NCBI GenBank assembly: GCA_035471925.1 | Contig: DATIPO010000082.1 | Span: 1-46,742 of the forward strand | Direction: 5' to 3' | DNA: 46,742 nt | DNA from: JANQFM01 sp035471925 | Lineage (GTDB): Bacteria; Acidobacteriota; UBA6911; RPQK01; DATIPO01 | Shown: positions 41,249-46,742 of the stretch, one piece after another | Position numbering within the stretch: position 1 is the stretch's first letter | How the letters are laid out: the number at the start of each line of letters is the position of its first letter | Program-made: the position numbers and the translations under genes | Notes under the pieces: model-generated | Seen by the model: the letters and a program-made list of their open reading frames with translations, nothing else | What the model was told of the DNA's origin: nothing | Databases searched by the model: none

Positions 41249-44200
41249 CTACTGCTGGGGCAGCATGACCCCTTGGGCCCCTTTCTCTTGCAGCAAGCGG
41301 TTGAAGGCCTCCAGATCGCTTTGAATGATCTCCTCCAGCTCCTGCTTGATGGGACCAAGCTGGGCCCTGAGGTCTTCCAGACGCTGGTAGGCGCCCTCGG
41401 TGGGACGGGCGTCCTGGCCGTTGACCACCGAGTAGAGATAGGCGATCTGATTGTCGATGCGGGAGGGAAAGTTGATGGGGTCCTGCCCGCTTTCGTGCTT
41501 GGTCTGAAACAGTTCCTCCTCGACGGCGGTCAGCTTCTCCGCCAGTTGATCGGCGGCCTCTTTGATTTCCTCGTCCTTGCCGGCCTCGGAGGCTCTCTTG
41601 GCCACGGCCTTGGCCTGCTCGCGCAGCGAACGCAAGGTGCGCACGGGGTCGTGAGCCGAAGTGAGAAGGTCGCGGATCTCCAAAGTCAGCCTGAACTGCT
41701 CCTGCAGGTCGTCATCGCTGACCGTCCAGCGGGGATCCTTCTCGATCCTGAAGCTGCGCGTCTGCTCTTGGCCGTCCACCGTGAGGCGGACCTGGTAAGC
41801 GCCGGGAGGCGCGCTGGGCCCGCCGGTGAAGGAAAGCGACAGCACGGCTCCTTCGGCCAAATGGGGCGGCTTGTAGCGCAGGTCCCAGACGAAGTCGTGC
41901 ATGCCCGGCGAGACATCCAGAACGGCCTCGGGATCTTCGGGATCGGGGCCGGCGGGGCTGCGGCTGCCGCCTTCGCCCGGCTTGGGCGCGAAGGTGCGGA
42001 TGAGGTTGCCCTCGGCGTCCAGGATCTCCATGCGGACCCCGGGGGCGGAACCTTCGCCGGACTCCGCCTCCTGGACCTGACCGCCCTCGGAATCCTGCCC
42101 CGGACCTTGGTCGTCATCCATATCCTCCGAACCGCTGCCCGTCAGGTAGTAGCGGATCAAGGCTCCCCGGGGAGGCGGTTCGGGCGAGGCTCCGCCGCCG
42201 CGGAAGCCGCGCATCTGGGTGCGGTAGGCGGCGCGCGGGGCGTAGAGGTGGAAGTCCTTGGAAGCGATCTCGTCGCTCAGCTCATGCAGGGGCGTCAGGT
42301 CGTCGAGAATCCAGAACGAGCGTCCTTGCGTGGCCACCACCAAGTCATCGCGGTGGACGGCCAGGTCGGTGATGGGCGTCCGCGGCAGGTTCAATTGGAA
42401 CTCCTGCCAGGAAGCTCCGTCGTCGAAGGAGACGTACATGCCGTACTCGGTCCCGGCGTAGAGCAGTCCCTTGCGCTTGGGATCCTCGCGCACCACCCGC
42501 ACGAAGTGGTCATCGGGGATGCCGCGATCCTGGGAAATCAGCTCCCAGGAGGCGCCGTAGTCGTCGGTGCGGAAGATGTAGGGCGTGAAGTCGGCCTCCC
42601 GATAGCGGTAGACGGCCAGGAAGGCCCGTCCCGGACCGTGCGGCGACAATTCGATGGTGTTGACGGTTCCCCCCGCCGGCATGTCGGGTGGGGTAACGTT
42701 CTGCCAGTTGCCGCCGTTGTCCTGCGAAATGTGCACCAGCCCGTCGTCGCTGCCCGCCCACAGGACGCCCGCCTGGTGAGGCGATTCCTCGAAGGCGAAG
42801 ATCGTGGTGTAGAGTTCCACGCCGGTGTGATCATGCTGCACGGGTCCGCCTGGGATGTCCTGATAGTCGTCGTTGTCGGTGGTCAGGTCGGGAGAGATGA
42901 CCTCCCAGCTCTGTCCGCCGTCGGTGGAACGGTGAACGTACTGCGAGCAGTGGTAAAGGACGTCGGGATCGTGGGGCGAGAGGCGGATGGGAGCGTTCCA
43001 CTGAAAACGGTAGCGGATGTCGCGTCCCGCCACCCCGTCGTGCAACTGCGGATAGGCCACGATGTCGCGGCGATGGCCGGCTTCCATGTCGTAGCGGTCG
43101 ATCTGGCCGATGTAGTTGCCGGCATAGACCATGTCGGGATCGCGCGGATCGACGGCGATATGGCCGCTTTCGCCGCCTCCCACCTCCTCCCAGTGCTGCT
43201 TGGGATCGATGCCGCCGGGCGACCAACTGGGCACCGAAATGGAGGAGTTGTCCTGCTGGCAGGCGTAGACCCGGTAGGGAAACTGGTTGTCGACGGTGAC
43301 CCGGTACATCTCGGCCGTAGGCTGATTGTACTGGCTGCTCCAGCTCTGGCCTCCGTTGAGGGAGACATTCGCCCCACCGTCGTTGCTCTCTATCATGATG
43401 CGGGTGTCGCGGGGATTAATCCACAGGTCGTGGTTGTCTCCGTGAGGAGTGCGGATGCGTTCGAAGGTTTTGCCTCCGTCTACCGATTTGTAGAATCCGG
43501 TATTGACCACGTAGACGGTGTTCTCGTCTTGGGGATCGGCGTAGATGCGGCTGTAGTACCAGTGGCGCTGCAGCAGGCGGCGCTCGCGGTTGACCCTGGC
43601 GAAGCTCTTCCCGCCGTCATCGGAGCGGAAGACGCCGCCTTTTCCCACCTCGGCCACTTCCTGAATGACCCAGACCCGTTGCGGATCGGCGGGCGAGACA
43701 GAAACGCCGATGCGTCCCAGAATGCCTCCCGGCAAATCCTTAGTGAGCTTATTCCAGGTTTCGCCTCCGTCCACCGACTTGTAGAGGCCGCCTTCCTCGG
43801 CTCCGTCGATGAGGGTCCAGGGCTTGCGTTCCACCCGCCACAGGCCGGCATAGAGGACACGGGGATTGGACGCGTCCATCGACAAGTCGACGCAGCCGGT
43901 CTTGTCGTCGATATAGAGGACTTTTTCCCAGTTGGCGCCGCCGTCGCTGCTGCGGTAGACGCCGCGTTCGGGATTCGGTCCGAAGATGTTGCCCATCACC
44001 GCCGCATAGACCAGGTCGGGATCCTTGGGGTGGACGCGGATGCGCGAAATCAGTCCGGCCTTGGGGAGACCCACGTGGGTCCAGGTCTTGCCGGCGTCCA
44101 GCGACTTGTACATGCCGTCGCCGTTGGAAATATTGCCTCGCGGCTGGGACGATCCGGTTCCCAGGTAGATCACGTTGCGGTCGGATGGGGCCACGGCGAT

Positions 44201-44521
44201 GGCCCCGATGGAACCCACGCCGATGTGTCCGTCGGTAATGTTGCGCCAAGACTGCCCGGCGTCGCGGGTCTCCCACACGCCACCCCCGGTTGAGCCCATG
44301 TAGAAGGTGTGAGGCTCATCGGGTACGCCTTCCACGGCGGTCACGCGTCCGCCCCGGTAGGGTCCGATCAGCCTGTACTCCAGTGCCGAAAACAGCTTGG
44401 GATCAAAGCGAGGCTCGGCGGCCTCGTCGCTATTCTCAGCCAGCGGCGCGGCCAAGACCGGAAGTCCGCAAAGCAACAGCGCCAGAACCAGACGCAAAAT
44501 CCATTCACTATGTCGCAGCAT
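41249..44521 (-). CDS. Secreted VPS10/BNR Asp-box repeat protein
   Basis: 1090 residues from ATG 44521, which has GGGGAGGGG upstream; the frame stays open to 44590. A signal peptide (about 1-28) is followed by a large beta-propeller region with more than ten Asp-box motifs, among them TRDAGQSW, SLDAGKTW, SSDGGANW, SVDGGETW, SDDGGKSF, SVDGGKTF, STDGGQSW, SQDNGGNW, TDDYGASW and SFDDGASW. This is the sortilin/VPS10-like architecture of large acidobacterial exported proteins often annotated as glycosyl hydrolases; no catalytic residues can be assigned. After about residue 770 there is an acidic Asp/Gly/Glu/Ser-rich insert, a beta domain (SPGMHDFVWDLRY), and a helical C-terminus (about 950-1090). 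Likely periplasmic or surface-located; substrate unknown. Confidence 0.9.
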   Translation of the reverse strand: MLRHSEWILRLVLALLLCGLPVLAAPLAENSDEAAEPRFDPKLFSALEYRLIGPYRGGRVTAVEGVPDEPHTFYMGSTGGGVWETRDAGQSWRNITDGHIGVGSIGAIAVAPSDRNVIYLGTGSSQPRGNISNGDGMYKSLDAGKTWTHVGLPKAGLISRIRVHPKDPDLVYAAVMGNIFGPNPERGVYRSSDGGANWEKVLYIDDKTGCVDLSMDASNPRVLYAGLWRVERKPWTLIDGAEEGGLYKSVDGGETWNKLTKDLPGGILGRIGVSVSPADPQRVWVIQEVAEVGKGGVFRSDDGGKSFARVNRERRLLQRHWYYSRIYADPQDENTVYVVNTGFYKSVDGGKTFERIRTPHGDNHDLWINPRDTRIMIESNDGGANVSLNGGQSWSSQYNQPTAEMYRVTVDNQFPYRVYACQQDNSSISVPSWSPGGIDPKQHWEEVGGGESGHIAVDPRDPDMVYAGNYIGQIDRYDMEAGHRRDIVAYPQLHDGVAGRDIRYRFQWNAPIRLSPHDPDVLYHCSQYVHRSTDGGQSWEVISPDLTTDNDDYQDIPGGPVQHDHTGVELYTTIFAFEESPHQAGVLWAGSDDGLVHISQDNGGNWQNVTPPDMPAGGTVNTIELSPHGPGRAFLAVYRYREADFTPYIFRTDDYGASWELISQDRGIPDDHFVRVVREDPKRKGLLYAGTEYGMYVSFDDGASWQEFQLNLPRTPITDLAVHRDDLVVATQGRSFWILDDLTPLHELSDEIASKDFHLYAPRAAYRTQMRGFRGGGASPEPPPRGALIRYYLTGSGSEDMDDDQGPGQDSEGGQVQEAESGEGSAPGVRMEILDAEGNLIRTFAPKPGEGGSRSPAGPDPEDPEAVLDVSPGMHDFVWDLRYKPPHLAEGAVLSLSFTGGPSAPPGAYQVRLTVDGQEQTRSFRIEKDPRWTVSDDDLQEQFRLTLEIRDLLTSAHDPVRTLRSLREQAKAVAKRASEAGKDEEIKEAADQLAEKLTAVEEELFQTKHESGQDPINFPSRIDNQIAYLYSVVNGQDARPTEGAYQRLEDLRAQLGPIKQELEEIIQSDLEAFNRLLQEKGAQGVMLPQQ

Positions 44522-44710
44522 AACCCCTCCCCCTCGAAGACTCCCTTGAAGAGCTCTCCGTTGATTCGTTCCAACAAAAACTGACGTCATCTTATCAATC
44601 CCCCTGAGCTCTTAAAACCCCCGCCGTCAATCAAAGCGAAGCGCGGAAAGACCCATCTGAAGTCACTCACTTGCCGGAAAAGAGGCTTGGCCGAGGACAC
44701 GGCGATGCGC

Positions 44711-44716
44711 TAATCT
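44711..44716 (+). promoter_or_regulatory. -10-like TAATCT, 9 nt before ATG 44726
   Basis: TAATCT fits the TANNNT pattern and sits 9 nt before the start, with no Shine-Dalgarno. For the divergent VPS10 gene, TAAGAT (44589-44594, minus) with a poor TTTTAA -35 is the best candidate. Confidence 0.3.
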
Positions 44717-44725
44717 ATTTGACAG

Positions 44726-45634
44726 ATGTTCCTAAGCCGGGTGCACCGCCATGTCGAAGAAGGAGTCGTTAAGACCACGGCCCTCGCCCTGGGCCTGAAC
44801 AGGTCTGTCTCGGTTGCCGTTGCGCTGCTGGCCATGGGCTGGACCAGCCTCATGGCTCAGACGCCGTCCACCCCTGAATCGCGCCACCGGGTCATGACCA
44901 TTTACGCTGCCTCCCGCTCGCCCCGCCCTCATCACATGCCCAACTACGGCGGCATCACCTTTCTGGGACGCGACCGCAGCAACGATGGCGGAGTGGTCCG
45001 CGCCAACACTCTGATGGCCCCCGAGGAGGCCCGCCAGGCCTTTGACCAAGCCATGCAGGCCATGTCCCGCCGCGGCGGCCCCAATCTCAAGAAGGCCGCC
45101 AAGAAGCTCGACAAGGCCCTGGAAATCTATCCGGAATTCGCGGCGGCCTGGAACCTGCGGGGCACCGTCCACGCCGCCAAAGCGCAATCCGAGAAGGCCC
45201 GGACGGCCTTCCGGACCTCCATTCGCCACGATCCCGAGGCTGTTTCCGGTCATTGGTCGCTGGCCTTGCTGGAGATCCGTGAGAAGAACTGGCGGGAAGC
45301 CGCCTTCTCCACCACCCGGCTGCTGGAGATCGAGCCGACCGATCCCGCCGTCCGCTTCTACCACGGGCTGGTCTGCTACTACCGCGGCTATTGGTCGGCC
45401 GCCCAGCTTCACTTGGCCCAGGTGGTTGACGGTCCCCACTCCGAGGCCTTCCCTCTGGGACGTTTCTTCTTGGCCAACAGCTTGGCTGAACAGGGCCAAT
45501 TCCAACAAGCCTCCCACCAGTTCCAACAGTTCCTGGCGCGGGCCGACCACCGCGTCCTCTCCCGTGACCTGCGCCGCCGCATCCAATCGCGCCTCAGCGA
45601 GTGGACCGAACAAGGCCTTCTCAGCAGCCGCTGA
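44726..45634 (+). CDS. Exported TPR-repeat protein
   Basis: 302 residues. The first 23 residues are polar; a hydrophobic signal-like helix (VSVAVALLAMGWTSLMAQ) follows, so the true start may be a little further in, but no better codon with a ribosome site is present. Residues about 95-290 form four or five TPR units: KAAKKLDKALEIYPEFAAAWNLRG, KARTAFRTSIRHDPEAVSGHWSL, REAAFSTTRLLEIEPTDPAVRFYHGL and a final pair QFQQASHQFQQFLARADH. TPR arrays are protein-binding scaffolds, and here they are probably periplasmic or outer-membrane associated. It is divergent from the VPS10 gene and convergent with the esterase. No specific partner can be read from sequence. Confidence 0.82.
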   Translation: MFLSRVHRHVEEGVVKTTALALGLNRSVSVAVALLAMGWTSLMAQTPSTPESRHRVMTIYAASRSPRPHHMPNYGGITFLGRDRSNDGGVVRANTLMAPEEARQAFDQAMQAMSRRGGPNLKKAAKKLDKALEIYPEFAAAWNLRGTVHAAKAQSEKARTAFRTSIRHDPEAVSGHWSLALLEIREKNWREAAFSTTRLLEIEPTDPAVRFYHGLVCYYRGYWSAAQLHLAQVVDGPHSEAFPLGRFFLANSLAEQGQFQQASHQFQQFLARADHRVLSRDLRRRIQSRLSEWTEQGLLSSR

Positions 45635-45679
45635 AACGAGCAGCCGACAGGCGTCAAACCGCTTGGCCCACCTGGAAAT

Positions 45680-46348
45680 CTACTCCCCGCGCTCTTGAAC
45701 GGCTCGGGACAGAAGCCGAGCCACGTCGGAGAGCATTTCAGGCGTGATTTCATGGGCGCAAGGGTATTGGCGGCGGCTGGCGGGAAAGCCCCGGGCCTTG
45801 AGACGGTCGTGGGCTTGGCGGGGGACTTCCGGGGGAACCAAGTGGTCGCGGGAACCGTGCAGGATGTGGACGGGGATGCGGTCGGCCATTTCAAGAGCCT
45901 CGTCAACGTCGGGGGGGAGGTCAGCCCCGCAGGAGAAGAGGACCCTGATGGGAAAAGCCCGGCGCACCCAAAGACGATAGGCAATCGAGCTGCCCTGGGA
46001 GAACCCGAAAAGGGCCAGCGGCTGCACCTCGAGCTGGTGGACCTCCTCAAGTCGGCGGTAGAAGTCCGTCAGGTACTCGAGCAGTTCCTCCACCGAGCGG
46101 TCACGCTGGTAGCGGGTCAGCCAGGTGAATCCAAGCTCGCGCTGGCGATTGAGGTAGAAAGGATGGGGAGCTTGGGGGGCGGCGATCAGGAAGCCCTCTT
46201 CGGCCACAGGACGGAAGATCTGGGCAAAGTCCTCGGCAGTCTGCCCGAAGCCGTGCAGGACCATCAAGGTCCCTCTGTGCTCTTTGCCTGAAGATGGCAG
46301 GACCACGTAGTCGAGGCTGAATTGCGATTGCAGCGTGCCGTGGATCAT
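45680..46348 (-). CDS. Alpha/beta hydrolase, phospholipase/carboxylesterase type
   Basis: 222 residues, the length of small YpfH/EstB-like carboxylesterases. The oxyanion region is VLHGFGQTAEDF, the nucleophile elbow is G-F-S-Q-G (LALFGFSQGSS), the acid is the Asp in HGSRDHLVPPE, and the histidine is in YPCAHEITPEML. There is no signal peptide, so it is cytoplasmic. It hydrolyses short-chain or lysophospholipid-like esters, with exact specificity unknown. TACCAT sits 6 nt before ATG 46348 without a Shine-Dalgarno. It is convergent with the TPR gene. Confidence 0.9.
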   Translation of the reverse strand: MIHGTLQSQFSLDYVVLPSSGKEHRGTLMVLHGFGQTAEDFAQIFRPVAEEGFLIAAPQAPHPFYLNRQRELGFTWLTRYQRDRSVEELLEYLTDFYRRLEEVHQLEVQPLALFGFSQGSSIAYRLWVRRAFPIRVLFSCGADLPPDVDEALEMADRIPVHILHGSRDHLVPPEVPRQAHDRLKARGFPASRRQYPCAHEITPEMLSDVARLLSRAVQERGE

Positions 46349-46354
46349 CGGCCG

Positions 46355-46360
46355 ATGGTA
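46355..46360 (-). promoter_or_regulatory. -10-like TACCAT, 6 nt before ATG 46348
   Basis: Same hexamer and spacing as before the aminotransferase gene (19636), on the opposite strand and in unrelated surrounding sequence. Confidence 0.35.
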
Positions 46361-46408
46361 GCAGATCGGTCCTTCCAGCCGCCTGGCCGGCGCAGCAGCC
46401 GCAGTCGT

Positions 46409-46742
46409 TTACCCGCCGGGTTTGCGGAAGAGACCGTACCCGACTCCTCTTACGGTACGGATGAAAGTCTCGTTGAGCGGCAGCTTGCGGCGCAGGCGGT
46501 AAACGTGGGTATCGATGGTGCGTGAGGAGATCTTGGGGGCCCCGCTTCCGATTTCAGCCAGCAGTTGCCGACGCGTCAGCACCCGTTCCGGATTGCGCAG
46601 AAAGCACTCCAGAAGCTGAAACTCGGAGATGGTCAGTTCAATGGGATGACCGGCTACTTGAACCTCGTAACGGCCCGCGTCAAGGCTGATTTCACAGCAG
46701 GTCAACTGATAATCGTCGGGGACCGGAGATACATGTGCCGAA
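46409..46742 (-). CDS. Response regulator, DNA-binding domain only (5' end outside window)
   Basis: The frame is open to the right edge, about 110 residues visible. It is the winged-helix output domain of the OmpR/PhoB family: IELTISEFQLLECFLRNPERVLTRRQLL, then SSRTIDTHVYRLRRKL and the terminal FIRTVRGVGYGLFRKPGG. The receiver domain must lie beyond the edge. A TTG at 46705 is in frame but there is coding-like sequence before it, so it is not the start. A kinase partner is not visible. Confidence 0.88.
   Translation of the reverse strand, partial: SAHVSPVPDDYQLTCCEISLDAGRYEVQVAGHPIELTISEFQLLECFLRNPERVLTRRQLLAEIGSGAPKISSRTIDTHVYRLRRKLPLNETFIRTVRGVGYGLFRKPGG

Noticed and set aside
41273..44293. 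Plus-strand open frame of about 1000 codons opposite the VPS10 gene
   Set aside because: Low-complexity Val/Gly/Asp-rich translation without motifs; the minus strand carries over ten Asp boxes and a Shine-Dalgarno start.
44549..44613. Inverted AAGAGCTC and GAGCTCTT copies in the divergent VPS10/TPR gap
   Set aside because: Each is mostly a self-palindromic GAGCTC. The arms are about 50 bases apart and fit no promoter geometry I could define.
1..46742. Mobile elements, CRISPR arrays, tRNA or rRNA genes, riboswitches
   Set aside because: Reading both strands I found no transposase motifs, regular spaced repeats, cloverleaf or rRNA-like segments. The repeats seen are protein-domain repeats or short dyads.

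Overview
The window looks like chromosome of an Acidobacteriota-type bacterium. This is inferred from content, not from a marker gene. The base composition is high in GC. There are three long 'duplicated orphan' MacB/FtsX-type permeases without a MacB ATPase beside them, one of them behind a PadR regulator. There is a very large secreted VPS10/BNR Asp-box protein, and several secreted proteins carry repeat modules. I see no rRNA, tRNA, CRISPR array, transposase, integrase or phage gene.

Layout. (1) 1-3521, minus strand: a two-gene unit for surface proteins. An IPTL-CTERM protein with a cohesin-like domain (reading frame broken once) is followed one base later by a giant dockerin/cadherin-like repeat protein that runs off the left edge. 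(2) 3840-5660, plus: a beta-lactamase-fold serine hydrolase and a zinc-ribbon membrane protein. (3) 5829-9706, minus: a housekeeping block orn, thyA, folA, FMN split-barrel protein, EamA transporter, MutT-type Nudix. (4) 9838-13389, plus: a secreted PQQ-type sugar dehydrogenase fused to DUF11-like repeats. (5) 13519-14759, plus: ECF sigma factor and zinc-finger anti-sigma. (6) 14974-19570, minus: an unknown small gene, GT2 and GT39 glycosyltransferases, and aroC. (7) 19648-23598: a class V aminotransferase, a secreted DUF1579-like protein and an amylosucrase. (8) 23692-28532, plus: an orphan permease and a secreted beta-propeller protein. (9) 28546-29478, minus: an anchored POTRA protein without a barrel. 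(10) 29609-35455, plus: an ABC-2 exporter (ATPase and doubled permease), then PadR with an orphan permease. (11) 35647-41217, plus: response regulator, histidine kinase, and an orphan permease whose frame carries an N-terminal helix-turn-helix. (12) 41249-46742: the VPS10/BNR protein, a TPR protein, an esterase, and the DNA-binding end of another response regulator cut by the right edge.

Themes. Much of the window concerns the cell envelope and secretion: exported repeat proteins, permeases, glycosyltransferases and signalling genes. The strongest leads are an HTH domain fused in frame to a permease and placed behind a two-component system, a cohesin-like/dockerin pair in one transcription unit, and an apparently undescribed extracellular module shared by two secreted enzymes or propellers. 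A recurring arrangement also stands out: a -10-like TANNNT hexamer lies 6-9 nt before start codons that lack a Shine-Dalgarno, which suggests frequent leaderless transcription. All functional statements come from reading motifs by eye; no database search was run.
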